NCBI GenBank assembly: GCA_021816385.1 | Contig: JAKAYJ010000002.1 | Location: forward strand, 1-39,251 | DNA length: 39,251 nucleotides | Reading direction: 5' to 3' | From: Thermoplasmata archaeon | GTDB taxonomy: Archaea; Thermoplasmatota; Thermoplasmata; Thermoplasmatales; Thermoplasmataceae | Part shown: one piece after another, positions 22,002 to 30,985 of the stretch | Layout of the letters: every line of letters begins with the position of its first letter | Position numbering within the stretch: position 1 is the first letter of the stretch | Made by a program: the position numbers and the translations under genes | Notes under the pieces: model-generated | Database searches by the model: none | The model's input: only the letters and a program-made list of their open reading frames with translations | What the model was told of the DNA's origin: nothing

Positions 22002-23750
22002 TTGAATGATAATAAAAAAAGTTTTTTGAAAAAAATAAAAGGAGTGTTTGAACCTCTACTCTTTTCAAGGGAATACCTCAAGAACAAGAAGTGGGTAATT
22101 TACCTGATAATAGGGTTTGCAGTATTATCTACTGCAACAAGGCTTCTTGTTCCTATTATAATAGGTGCAATTATTGATTCCCTGGAATCCAAGAATTTTA
22201 ATGCAATCTATCTGGAAATTGAATACATTCTGCTTTTGGCTGTGCTATCCGCGGTTGCATCCTTCGTAGTTAACTTTGGGGCACAATACTCCAGCCAGAT
22301 ATATGCTTACAACCTGAGAAAGAAGGTTGTAAACAGCATGGTGAAGAAGAAGACAAAATTCTTTCAGGATAAAACATCGGGTGACCTGCTATCCAGAACA
22401 ACAATGGATATTGATGCAAGCAGAAATTTCATCATGAATTCCCTTTCCCAATTAATTCCAACGATTTTAATAATAATATTCGCAGTAGGTTATCTCTTTT
22501 ATATTAATGTTTTCTATTCGCTATTCTTTCTCGCAACGGTTCCAATTCTTATCTATATAGGCATAAAGTTTCAGAGGAAGCAAAGGCCACACTGGATGAA
22601 AATAAGGGAAACATATGGGGTCATGACTGAAAGCATTCAGGAGGACATTACAGGACAGAGGACTGTCAGATCTTACCTGCAGGAGGACCCACAGATCAAC
22701 AGATTTACAGGAATAACAGATACATATTATGGAGAATATATGGAAGTGGCAAACCTGAGGGGTTTTTACAACAACCTTATGCCATTCATAATAAGTGCAG
22801 CTGCCACCGCTGTAATATTCTATGGAGGTTACACATCAATTATAGCAAGAAGCGATGTGGGTGGGCTGGTTGCAGCTGTAAATATATTTACCATGGTAAC
22901 TTTTCCAGTAAGTTTCCTGGGAAGACTGATTGCATTTTCAGAAAATGCAAGAGCCGGAATAGGCAGGATAAAGGGGGTGCTGGACAGGGATCTTGATGAG
23001 GATGTTCTAACAGGTGGTGATTTCCCGAAAGGAAACGGAATAAGCATGAGGAACGTCAGATACAAGCGTGGAGACAGGGAAATTTTAAGAAATATCGATC
23101 TGGAAATACCACCCGAATCATTTGTATGCCTTACAGGGGAAACAGGTACCGGCAAGAGTTCCCTTGTTAATCTCATACCAAGACTTGAAGATCCATCAGA
23201 TGGGAGTATATTTATCGGTGGTGTCAACATAAAAGATATTCCGCTCTCTTCATTGAGAAAGAATATTGCCATAGTTCCCCAGGAAATAAGTCTTCTTTCA
23301 GGAACAATAAGTGAAAATATCATATTTGGCAGGAAAGAAATTACAGAGGAGATGGCTAAAAGAGCCTCGAAGATTGCCAGGATTGATGATTTCATTGAGA
23401 GCCTTCCTGAAGGTTATTCAACCATCATTGGGGAGAGAGGGATAACACTTTCAGGAGGCCAGAGGCAGAGAGTTGCCCTTGCGAGGGCAATAGCGTCAAA
23501 CCCAAGAATACTCATACTGGATGATGCCACTTCAAGCGTTGATCCAGAGACTGAGCTTGCAATTTTCTCAAGGATCGTGAAGAATATTGAGGGCATTACT
23601 GTAGTGCTCGTGTCTCTGAGATACTCGGCAATGAAATATGCAACAACAGTGTATGAACTTGAGGACGGGGAGATAAGACAACTCGATAATATTGAAGAGT
23701 TGAACTACGCAATGGAAAAGGAGGGGTTCGAAAATGAAACAGACCTATGA
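22002..23750 (+). CDS. ABC exporter half-transporter with degenerate ATP site (subunit 1)
   Basis: A 582-residue protein with an N-terminal six-helix exporter membrane domain (about 30-320) and a C-terminal nucleotide-binding domain. Walker A GETGTGKSS is near residue 379 and the signature LSGGQRQ is canonical. The Walker B is I-L-I-L-D-D-A-T-S, with Asp in place of the catalytic Glu, and the switch region V-L-V-S-L-R-Y-S has Leu in place of His. Its own site should therefore be poorly hydrolytic, as in one subunit of heterodimeric exporters such as TM287/288 and BmrCD. The start is TTG; no in-frame ATG lies near it. It overlaps the partner gene by 17 bases. Likely cargo is drugs, lipids or peptides; unknown. 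Confidence 0.88.
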   Translation: MNDNKKSFLKKIKGVFEPLLFSREYLKNKKWVIYLIIGFAVLSTATRLLVPIIIGAIIDSLESKNFNAIYLEIEYILLLAVLSAVASFVVNFGAQYSSQIYAYNLRKKVVNSMVKKKTKFFQDKTSGDLLSRTTMDIDASRNFIMNSLSQLIPTILIIIFAVGYLFYINVFYSLFFLATVPILIYIGIKFQRKQRPHWMKIRETYGVMTESIQEDITGQRTVRSYLQEDPQINRFTGITDTYYGEYMEVANLRGFYNNLMPFIISAAATAVIFYGGYTSIIARSDVGGLVAAVNIFTMVTFPVSFLGRLIAFSENARAGIGRIKGVLDRDLDEDVLTGGDFPKGNGISMRNVRYKRGDREILRNIDLEIPPESFVCLTGETGTGKSSLVNLIPRLEDPSDGSIFIGGVNIKDIPLSSLRKNIAIVPQEISLLSGTISENIIFGRKEITEEMAKRASKIARIDDFIESLPEGYSTIIGERGITLSGGQRQRVALARAIASNPRILILDDATSSVDPETELAIFSRIVKNIEGITVVLVSLRYSAMKYATTVYELEDGEIRQLDNIEELNYAMEKEGFENETDL

Positions 23751-25518
23751 AGAAATCGAGGAAACTTATATAAAAACCCTGAAGGGAAGAACAGCCCTCA
23801 AGAGACTTATAAAGGACATGGCAAAAAACAGGAAGCAGATGACTATATTGATTGCCTCAGTCATGATCACTGCAATAGCTGCTACTTTCTCCCCCCTTGC
23901 AATTGGAGATGCTGTTAACGGAGTGGCCGACAGAAGTTTCAAGGATATACTTGATTTCAGCCTGCTATTCATTGGACTGGCAATGATACAGTTTGCATCT
24001 AACAGATTCAGGGTTATAAGCTCAACCATACTTGCACAGGGTACTGTAAAAAACCTTCGAGACAGATCATTCAAAAGCATACAGCACGTTCCAATTTCAT
24101 TCTTCAGCAAGGTTAAGGCAGGTTTTCTGATCAGCAGAATGACAAATGATGGGGAAACTCTGGGAGAGTTTCTTACTTTTCAGATCCCGTCAGTCGTCTC
24201 CGGAATGACCACCGTAATAATGTCCATAGCAATTATGCTGTATCTCGATTTTAACCTGACCCTGTATGCTCTCATAGTGCTACCTTTCCTTTCATTGTTC
24301 ACCATATCACTGCAGGGCAAAGTGAGGAGGAATTATCTAAGAACAAGAAGAACAATTGCGGCAATCACCGGGAATCTTGCTGAAAATATATCATCCATAA
24401 GAAGCATAAAGGCGTTCAACGTGGAATCATATACAGAGGAAAAATTTGACGGCCTTAACAGTGATAATCTTAATGCAAATATCAAGGCATCAAGACTTTC
24501 CTCAATGTATGGTGCAATAGTAAGAGTGATCGAATATACTGGAATAGCTATTGTTGTACTGGCGGGAGCAATACAGTTAAGGGCTGGATTGATTTCAATC
24601 GGTATCCTTGTTTCATTCATATTTTACGTTCAGGAGTTTTTTGATCCTGTGATCCAGCTTTCACAGCTCTATAACTCCTATCAGTCATCTATTGTTGGGG
24701 TTGGAAGAATATACGGAATTATAGACAGTAAGAAGGAGGAAAAATCTGAAGGAGAGATAAATGTTTCAACACTCAAGGACTCTATTGTCCTTAAGGATGT
24801 CAATTTCGCATACGACGATTCGGATGCCCTTAAAAATATTAATCTGACAATAAAGAAAGGAGAGAATATAGGGATTGTTGGACATACTGGAGCCGGGAAG
24901 ACGACACTTTCTAACCTCATAATGAAATTCTACACGCCACAAACAGGGGAAATACTAGTAGATGGGAGGAACCTTTCAGAAATTAACACAGAGTCTTACA
25001 GGAATCTCATCTCTCCAGTACTTCAGGAACCATTCCTTTTCAGGGGCACAATATATGAGAATGTTAAAATCGCAGCTCCAGACAAGTCTGAGGAGGAAAT
25101 AGAAAAACTTGCATCTGATTTCAGCCTGAAAAGGATATTTGACAAGCTCCCTGATGGCATGGAAACCAATGTCGGAGAACTTGGAAGGAGCCTATCAGAG
25201 GGGCAGAAGCAGGCTATTGCCATTTTAAGGGCATTGTGCAGGAACCCTCAGATCATCATAATGGATGAACCAACATCGAATATTGATCCATATTCAGAGA
25301 AGTTCATCTTCCAGAGTCTGGAAAAATTCGCCCAGGATAGAACACTTATCCTGATAACGCACAGGTTCTCAATGATATCCCTGGTAGATAAGATTATAGT
25401 TCTACAGGATGGTAAAATTGTTGAGTCTGGAACATTCCCAGAGTTGAGGGAAAAGAAGGGAATATTCTCCCAGATGTATGATATTCTCTATGGAAATAGA
25501 GGAGAAAGCATAGAATGA
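23734..25518 (+). CDS. ABC exporter half-transporter with catalytic ATP residues (subunit 2)
   Basis: A 594-residue exporter subunit with six membrane helices (about 35-330) and a nucleotide-binding domain. Walker A GHTGAGKTT is near residue 382, Walker B I-I-I-M-D-E-P-T-S keeps the catalytic Glu, and I-T-H-R-F-S keeps the switch His. The signature is non-canonical (L-S-E-G-Q-K-Q). In a heterodimer its Walker motifs pair with the canonical signature of subunit 1 to form the working site, while its own altered signature faces the degenerate site. A ribosome site (AGGGG) precedes the ATG inside the end of subunit 1, showing coupled translation. Confidence 0.9.
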   Translation: MKQTYEEIEETYIKTLKGRTALKRLIKDMAKNRKQMTILIASVMITAIAATFSPLAIGDAVNGVADRSFKDILDFSLLFIGLAMIQFASNRFRVISSTILAQGTVKNLRDRSFKSIQHVPISFFSKVKAGFLISRMTNDGETLGEFLTFQIPSVVSGMTTVIMSIAIMLYLDFNLTLYALIVLPFLSLFTISLQGKVRRNYLRTRRTIAAITGNLAENISSIRSIKAFNVESYTEEKFDGLNSDNLNANIKASRLSSMYGAIVRVIEYTGIAIVVLAGAIQLRAGLISIGILVSFIFYVQEFFDPVIQLSQLYNSYQSSIVGVGRIYGIIDSKKEEKSEGEINVSTLKDSIVLKDVNFAYDDSDALKNINLTIKKGENIGIVGHTGAGKTTLSNLIMKFYTPQTGEILVDGRNLSEINTESYRNLISPVLQEPFLFRGTIYENVKIAAPDKSEEEIEKLASDFSLKRIFDKLPDGMETNVGELGRSLSEGQKQAIAILRALCRNPQIIIMDEPTSNIDPYSEKFIFQSLEKFAQDRTLILITHRFSMISLVDKIIVLQDGKIVESGTFPELREKKGIFSQMYDILYGNRGESIE

Positions 25519-25537
25519 GAAAATGTGGGTAAAAAGA

Positions 25538-26464
25538 TCAATTCTTTTTTTCCTTGAGTGCGTCTTCCATGGCAATATTGATGTCCGCAAACTTGATTTT
25601 ATATCCAAGAGATTCCATTTTTTCCGATTTTATTAACTGACTTTTGAGAACAAGATCAGAGGCCTTTCCGAAGAGAGATTTTATGATAAAACCAGGAATT
25701 GGTAGCCCAGATTTTTTCTTCAATACTTTCCCAACACTTTCAGAAAATATTCTTGAGGTACAGTTTCCGCCTACGCAGTTTATGGGACCGGAAAAGCCAG
25801 TATTTTCAATTGCAGACATTATTATGCCTATCTCATCATCCATGTGAATCCACGGGAATATCTGGCTACCTGGTCTTACATATCCACCCAGTCCCTTCCT
25901 GAAATACGGTACCAGTGCGGCCAGTGCACCCTCACCATTTTCCAGTACAAGGGTTGTTCTTACAGTTACGACTCTCACACCGAGATCTTTGGCCTTATAT
26001 GCCTCTTTTTCCCAGCTGGATACAAGGTTTGCCCAGAAATCCTTTCCTTCGGGAGAGCTCTCTGTTGCAGCTACATTTTCCGAATACCCATATATACCTG
26101 CTGCAGAACCATTGATCAGTACTTCTGGTTTCTTATCGCATTTTTCCATTGCACTTATTACGTACCTCGTTCCCTTTACCCTGCTTTCCACGACTTCCTT
26201 CTCGTAATTCCCTCTCCATTTTGAAAAAATAGGAGCTCCCGAGAGATTTACCACTGCTCTGATTCCGTTCATGAATTCAGAAAGTTCATCTGGTTTATTC
26301 ATATTGTATTCAATATAACTTGTAGCATCTTGCAGGATTTCCTTCGCCCTCTTACTGTTTCGTGAAACTACATATATATCATAATCTTTCTCCTTAAGGG
26401 AATAGTAAAGCCTTTTGCCAATGGAGCCTGTTGCTCCAAGTATCATGATTTTTTTATTTTCCAT
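25538..26464 (-). CDS. TIGR01777-type NAD(P)-dependent epimerase (SDR39U1-like)
   Basis: A 308-residue extended SDR protein. Cofactor binding is by G-A-T-G-S-I-G at residues 10-16. N-L-S-G-A-P-I near 73, I-N-G-S-A-A-G-I-Y-G-Y near 117-127, W-E-K-E-A and P-W-I-H-M-D-D-E near 205 are hallmarks of the TIGR01777/SULA-like group. The canonical catalytic Tyr-x3-Lys is not obvious, as in other family members: Tyr lies in the G-I-Y-G-Y segment and no Lys follows at the right spacing. The substrate is unknown in all domains of life. The minus-strand ATG at 26464 follows a TATA-like TTTATAAATC by a short leader. Confidence 0.87.
   Translation of the reverse strand: MENKKIMILGATGSIGKRLYYSLKEKDYDIYVVSRNSKRAKEILQDATSYIEYNMNKPDELSEFMNGIRAVVNLSGAPIFSKWRGNYEKEVVESRVKGTRYVISAMEKCDKKPEVLINGSAAGIYGYSENVAATESSPEGKDFWANLVSSWEKEAYKAKDLGVRVVTVRTTLVLENGEGALAALVPYFRKGLGGYVRPGSQIFPWIHMDDEIGIIMSAIENTGFSGPINCVGGNCTSRIFSESVGKVLKKKSGLPIPGFIIKSLFGKASDLVLKSQLIKSEKMESLGYKIKFADINIAMEDALKEKKN
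25544..25554 (+). terminator. Oligo-T terminator after the ABC exporter
   Basis: Seven consecutive T (25545-25551) follow the exporter stop codon by about 26 bases, just inside the end of the convergent epimerase gene. Confidence 0.5.
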
Positions 26465-26616
26465 ATAGGTAAAATAGAATTCAGCTTAATAGGATTTATA
26501 AAAAAAATTATATGAACTACACGTTAAGCCAGCTTATTGAATTTCAAATATTTCGAATGGCACTTATGATTTGCTATGAATGATAAGAGATAATTATTGG
26601 GACACTATTCTTAAAA

Positions 26617-27792
26617 ATGAATAGAGAATTACATGATGCTTATGTAATTGAAAATTTGAGAACACCCTTCGGAAGGAGAAACGGGTACTTCAGGAATACA
26701 CATCCTGTCAACCTCCTTGGATCACTGTCTCGTGAGCTGCTTGTCAGGATGAAGATAGAACCTTCAAACATAGATGATTTTATAGTTGGTAGCGTAGATC
26801 AGTTTGGAGAACAATCAGCAAACATAGCTAGAAATGCCTGGCTGTCAGCAGGTCTTCCAGAAACTGTTCCAGGAGTCACCGTGGACAGGCAATGTGGTTC
26901 AAGCCTTCAATCCATACAGTTTGGGTACAGTGGAATTGAATCTGGAATTTATGATCTTGTCCTTGCAGGTGGAGTTGAATCTATGACAAGGGTTCCAATG
27001 TTTTCAAGCATCCATAACGATTCCACGCCCATGACCAAAGAGCTCAGGCAAAGATATCCAATAGACGAGGACTGGTTCAGCCAGGCCAGAGCAGCATCAA
27101 TTGTCGCTGAGAAATATGGTATAACAAGGGAAGAGATGGACATTTTCAGTCTTGAAAGCCACAGGAAAGCCCATTCAAACATCAATGATATAAGATCGGA
27201 AATTTTCCCTGTAATGGGGGCAGACAGGGATGGAAACAATCGGGTTGTGGATAGTGATGAAGGTGTGAGAACTGATAGCACCATAGAAAAGTTATCAGGG
27301 TTGAAAAATGCATTCTATGGAGTAGATAATATTACTGCCGGAAACTCAAGTCAGATATCTGACGGTGCTTCCCTGACACTTATTGCTTCAGAACAGAAAG
27401 CCGACCAGCTAGACCTGAATAAAAGGGCAAGGCTGAAATCATTCACCGTTGCAGGGGTGAATCCTGTAGAAATGCTAACAGGACCGATCGATGTTACAAA
27501 GAGGATGTTGAAGAAGGAAAATCTTACAATGGAGGATTTTGATTATTTTGAGGTTAATGAGGCCTTTGCCTCAGTTGTGCTTGCCTGGATTAAATCCACA
27601 GGTGCAGACCCGGATAAAGTCAATATCAACGGCGGAGCCATCGCCATTGGCCACCCATTGGGAGCAACAGGATCGAGACTGGTTGGGACAATGCTTAATG
27701 TTCTGGAGAGAAAGAAAGCAAATCGCGGTCTTATTGCCATATGTGAGGGTGGTGGAATGGCAAACGGTGTCATAGTGGAAAGGATAAAATGA
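26617..27792 (+). CDS. Acetyl-CoA C-acetyltransferase (thiolase)
   Basis: A 391-residue thiolase of the degradative/biosynthetic class. The nucleophile is Cys93 in R-Q-C-G-S-S. The C-terminal G-H-P-L-G-A-T-G-S-R and C-E-G-G-G-M-A-N-G supply the catalytic His and second Cys, and N-E-A-F-A-S carries the conserved Asn. Full length with all active-site residues argues for real acetoacetyl-CoA or 3-ketoacyl-CoA chemistry, as opposed to the archaeal SCP-like thiolases, which lack this second cysteine. It may serve acyl-CoA degradation or supply acetoacetyl-CoA to the mevalonate pathway; in archaea the latter is usually done by the SCP-type complex, so a catabolic role is slightly favoured. It is monocistronic. 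Confidence 0.92.
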   Translation: MNRELHDAYVIENLRTPFGRRNGYFRNTHPVNLLGSLSRELLVRMKIEPSNIDDFIVGSVDQFGEQSANIARNAWLSAGLPETVPGVTVDRQCGSSLQSIQFGYSGIESGIYDLVLAGGVESMTRVPMFSSIHNDSTPMTKELRQRYPIDEDWFSQARAASIVAEKYGITREEMDIFSLESHRKAHSNINDIRSEIFPVMGADRDGNNRVVDSDEGVRTDSTIEKLSGLKNAFYGVDNITAGNSSQISDGASLTLIASEQKADQLDLNKRARLKSFTVAGVNPVEMLTGPIDVTKRMLKKENLTMEDFDYFEVNEAFASVVLAWIKSTGADPDKVNINGGAIAIGHPLGATGSRLVGTMLNVLERKKANRGLIAICEGGGMANGVIVERIK

Positions 27793-27824
27793 GGAAATTA
27801 CCAAAATTTGTTGGCTTTAGATAA

Positions 27825-28775
27825 TTAGATCTTCCTTAGCTGAATGTAATTTACCTCATGGTTTTCTCTCTTCCTGAGGATTAACTGCGCATGATATTTT
27901 GTTCTCTCTATGTTCATTCTAAGGTTAAGTCCATTTATTCTCTCCCATATATCCAGACCTATCTTTATGGCATCTTCATCTGGAATGGATGCGTATTTCT
28001 TGAAATAAGAATTGGGATCCTTGAACGCTGTTTCCTTCAGTTTCAGGAATCTCTGGATGAACCATTCCTTTATGGTCTCTTCCTCAGCATCAACATATAT
28101 GGAGAAATCGAAAAAATCTGAGACCATCAGATCATGAAAATTATCATTTACCCTGTCAGAATGGGACTGGAGAACATTTAAACCTTCAAAAATTATTATG
28201 TCCGGATTCTCAATTTCAATTTCCTCTTCAGGAACAATGTCATATTTCAAATGAGAATAGAAAGGCGCTTTTAAATGGCTTACTCCAGATTTGATCCTGT
28301 AAAGGAATTTGATCATGGATTTGAGATCATAGCTTTCTGGAAACCCTTTTCTTTCGATTATGTTTCTTCTTTTCAACTCCTCATTTGGATAAAGGAAACC
28401 ATCTGTGGTAACAATATAAACATTGAGTGAATTTTCCCATGAAGAAATAAGTTCCTTCATAATTCTTGCTGTTGTGCTCTTTCCCACTGCAACACTACCT
28501 GCAATCCCTATAATATAAGGCACCCTCTCGTTTTCCATCTCGAGGAAGGCCTTTCTTGTCCTGTTCAGACGCCTGTAATTGTCATAATATACCTTGAGCA
28601 ACCTGGTCAATGGTGCATAAATCTCCTTTACCTCCTTCATGGATATATTTTCATTTATACCTCTTATTTCCCTCAACTGTTCTTCTGTAATTGTAATTTT
28701 CTTCCTGTCTCTTAGTTTTCTCCACTTCTCCCTCTCAATGGTTACAAAGGGCGTTTCATAATCTGAGGTTTCCAT
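27825..28775 (-). CDS. coaA: Type I (bacterial CoaA-like) pantothenate kinase
   Basis: A 316-residue P-loop kinase that phosphorylates pantothenate in coenzyme A synthesis. The P-loop G-S-V-A-V-G-K-S at 93-100 followed by T-T-A-R is the same as in E. coli CoaA and at nearly the same position. V-T-T-D-G-F-L-Y-P-N, G-F-P-E-S-Y-D, and the C-terminal I-W-E-R-I-N-G-L-N-L-R-M-N-I are also typical. Most archaea instead use pantoate kinase plus phosphopantothenate synthetase, so this gene points to a bacterial-type route or horizontal transfer. It is convergent with the thiolase gene and divergent from the oligopeptide-type ABC operon. Confidence 0.92.
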   Translation of the reverse strand: METSDYETPFVTIEREKWRKLRDRKKITITEEQLREIRGINENISMKEVKEIYAPLTRLLKVYYDNYRRLNRTRKAFLEMENERVPYIIGIAGSVAVGKSTTARIMKELISSWENSLNVYIVTTDGFLYPNEELKRRNIIERKGFPESYDLKSMIKFLYRIKSGVSHLKAPFYSHLKYDIVPEEEIEIENPDIIIFEGLNVLQSHSDRVNDNFHDLMVSDFFDFSIYVDAEEETIKEWFIQRFLKLKETAFKDPNSYFKKYASIPDEDAIKIGLDIWERINGLNLRMNIERTKYHAQLILRKRENHEVNYIQLRKI

Positions 28776-28925
28776 ATTTACACCAGATGTGAGATTGCTT
28801 GAAGAATTTAAACAATATCATAACAAAATAAACAATCTTACCATATTTGAATATGATTCAATTATAACTGATCCTCCCAGTATTCTATGTAATACTACTT
28901 TTTATGGTTATACAAAACCAAATAG

Positions 28926-28935
28926 GTTATATAAC
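28926..28935 (+). promoter_or_regulatory. TATA box of the oligopeptide-type ABC operon
   Basis: GTTATATAAC, itself a perfect palindrome, is centred about 25 bases before the ATG at 28955. This supports 28955 as the true start of the first permease gene, with a leaderless mRNA. Confidence 0.5.
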
Positions 28936-28954
28936 ACTGTTTTTTAATAGATTG

Positions 28955-29956
28955 ATGGATTTGCGATTCTACATTCTGAGGAGGATAGTGATTATTATCC
29001 CTACGCTGTTCCTCCTGTCTCTCATTACTTTCATATTCGCAAGACCATTTCTGCCTGTTTATGGTAGTTTTACAAATGAATATATCTCATTCCTTTCCAT
29101 GATATTTCATGGAAATTTTGGAACAATAAGCACTTCTATTTTCACCGGTCCTCTCATAATAGGTTTCGAACTTTATTTTCCAGTTACAGTTGAAATAGTA
29201 ATCTTGACTGTGATACTGACACTTTTAATAGGAGTTCCACTGGGTACATATATAGGGAACCAGGGCAGCAAAGAAGCGGATTATATGGCAAGGATAGCAT
29301 CCCTCATATTTTATTCCATGCCGCTTTTCTGGATTGCAATAATTCTGGAATTCACTTTTGGCAGTGGAATAGGGGTTTTTGCAGGACTTTTTGGACATAA
29401 TTCCGGACTGCCAGTCTATGGTCAGGGGTATTCATCTGGCGTGAATCTCCCATGGATTTCAGGCCAGGTGTCTTATCCCACCCACATGCTACTTTTTGAC
29501 TCCATTCTCCACGGTGATTTTACTCTTGCATATATCTCATTTCTGCATCTTGTACTTCCTGTTATTGCACTCACCCTGAGCATCCTTGCCATTATCATCA
29601 GGTACATAAGGGCGGGTGTTATGGATTATTCCAGCTATAGGTACTCCAGAAATGCGGTTGCCAGAGGATTAAGTCAGAAGAATGTTGTTATCAATTATTC
29701 AAGAAGGAACGGGTTCTTCCCGTCGGCTACAATGATTGGCCTTATAATTGCATATCTGTTAACTGGAAGCCTGCTTGTAGAGTATTTCTTCAGAATTCAT
29801 GGACTTGGATTCCTTATTGTTGAGATAATAGGTGATATCCAGGCAAATGGCCTTGCCATGGCTTCACTTGTTCTTATTTTTGGCATTATTTTCATGATAG
29901 CAAATCTTGTGGTCGATCTTGTTTATGTGATACTCAATCCAGAGGTGAACTTTTGA
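28955..29956 (+). CDS. Oligopeptide/dipeptide-type ABC permease, DppB-like
   Basis: A protein of about 333 residues with six membrane helices. The opening M-D-L-R-F-Y-I-L-R-R-I-V-I-I-I-P-T is the standard DppB/OppB start, whereas the in-frame ATG at 28904 adds 17 residues not seen in the family. The coupling loop around R-N-A-V-A-R-G-L-S-Q-K-N-V contacts the ATPase. The region between helices 1 and 2 is shorter than usual. It forms the channel with the following DppC-like protein. No substrate-binding protein gene is found in the operon or the window, so uptake specificity is unknown. Confidence 0.87.
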   Translation: MDLRFYILRRIVIIIPTLFLLSLITFIFARPFLPVYGSFTNEYISFLSMIFHGNFGTISTSIFTGPLIIGFELYFPVTVEIVILTVILTLLIGVPLGTYIGNQGSKEADYMARIASLIFYSMPLFWIAIILEFTFGSGIGVFAGLFGHNSGLPVYGQGYSSGVNLPWISGQVSYPTHMLLFDSILHGDFTLAYISFLHLVLPVIALTLSILAIIIRYIRAGVMDYSSYRYSRNAVARGLSQKNVVINYSRRNGFFPSATMIGLIIAYLLTGSLLVEYFFRIHGLGFLIVEIIGDIQANGLAMASLVLIFGIIFMIANLVVDLVYVILNPEVNF

Positions 29957-29965
29957 GGTGCATTC

Positions 29966-30985
29966 ATGGTTAAATCAATTTCACTGTTTAAAAATGAAAA
30001 AAAGAGCATGAGTGACTTCGGATTCAAGCTCAGTTTCAGGATACTGCTCAAGAAGAAGGCATTTCTTGTGGGATTCATTATTCTTATGGTTTATTCCATA
30101 ATAGCATTACTGGATGTGGCAGTTCCCCAATATCTTGGAGCAGGATACGGCTTAGTTTCCCAGCTAACAAGGTTTTCTTCAGTGACAGGATCAGGTCCTT
30201 TACCGCCAACTCTGAAACCATCTTCACTGTATGGGAATGGCCCAGCATGGTGGTATTATTTTGGCACAACTTATGCCGGCATTCCAGTTCTTCCTGCAAT
30301 TCTTTCATCCCTGTATATAGATCTTGGATATACTGCACTGGTAATTCTAGTTTCTTCGCTTTCGGGATTGCTTATTGGAACAGTATCTGGATATTTTGGC
30401 GGTGCAACTGACGAGGCCCTTATGAGGATAATGGACACATTTATCAGCATTCCTTTCTACGTTACCGCAATCGGCCTGGCAATTGTTTTTTCCATTTCAC
30501 TGGAAGCAAGTGGAACATCATTTGATGGCCTTGATGTTGTGTCCGCTGCACTCATAATATCACTTTTCCCGATTTATGCCAGAATAAGCAGGTCAGCAAC
30601 AATAAACGTAAAGAAGATGAGATACCTGGATGCGGCAAAAACCAGTGGCATGACCCATATTAGGAATATGTTCAGCCATGTTCTCCCTGACGCCCTTTCT
30701 CCAGTGATTGTCCAGGCAACTCTTAATTTTGGAACCGTTATACTATTCCTTTCACTGATTGAATATCTCAACATTCAGAATGTATTTGGCATATCGGTGT
30801 TCCTCCCCGATCTGGGTAACCTAATAGCCCAGGGAAGCCTGCTTATTAGTTTGGTCCCTGGAGGTTTCTCCAACTGGTGGACAACAGTTATCCCAGTGTT
30901 CTTCCTGCTTCTCATTGTCGTTGGGGTTAACATAATGGGAGACGGCCTGAGAGATACACTAGATCCTGAAAGGAGGTGGAAATGA
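29966..30985 (+). CDS. Oligopeptide/dipeptide-type ABC permease, DppC-like
   Basis: A 339-residue partner permease with an N-terminal cytoplasmic stretch (F-R-I-L-L-K-K-K-A-F-L-V-G) before helix 1, then a large extracytoplasmic loop (about 50-110) rich in Gly, Pro and aromatic residues, and five further helices. The coupling motif D-A-A-K-T-S-G-M-T-H-I-R-N near residue 220 and the closing M-G-D-G-L-R-D-T-L-D-P-E-R are typical DppC traits. A ribosome site (GAGGTG) precedes the ATG nine bases after the DppB-like stop. Confidence 0.9.
   Translation: MVKSISLFKNEKKSMSDFGFKLSFRILLKKKAFLVGFIILMVYSIIALLDVAVPQYLGAGYGLVSQLTRFSSVTGSGPLPPTLKPSSLYGNGPAWWYYFGTTYAGIPVLPAILSSLYIDLGYTALVILVSSLSGLLIGTVSGYFGGATDEALMRIMDTFISIPFYVTAIGLAIVFSISLEASGTSFDGLDVVSAALIISLFPIYARISRSATINVKKMRYLDAAKTSGMTHIRNMFSHVLPDALSPVIVQATLNFGTVILFLSLIEYLNIQNVFGISVFLPDLGNLIAQGSLLISLVPGGFSNWWTTVIPVFFLLLIVVGVNIMGDGLRDTLDPERRWK

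Noticed and set aside
25844..26224. 126-codon open frame opposite the epimerase gene
   Set aside because: A reverse-strand shadow of a clear TIGR01777 gene with no recognisable motif.
28904..28954. Longer start for the DppB-like permease
   Set aside because: The extra 17 residues are absent from the family pattern, and the palindromic TATA box at 28926 lies inside this stretch, so the mRNA should start after it.
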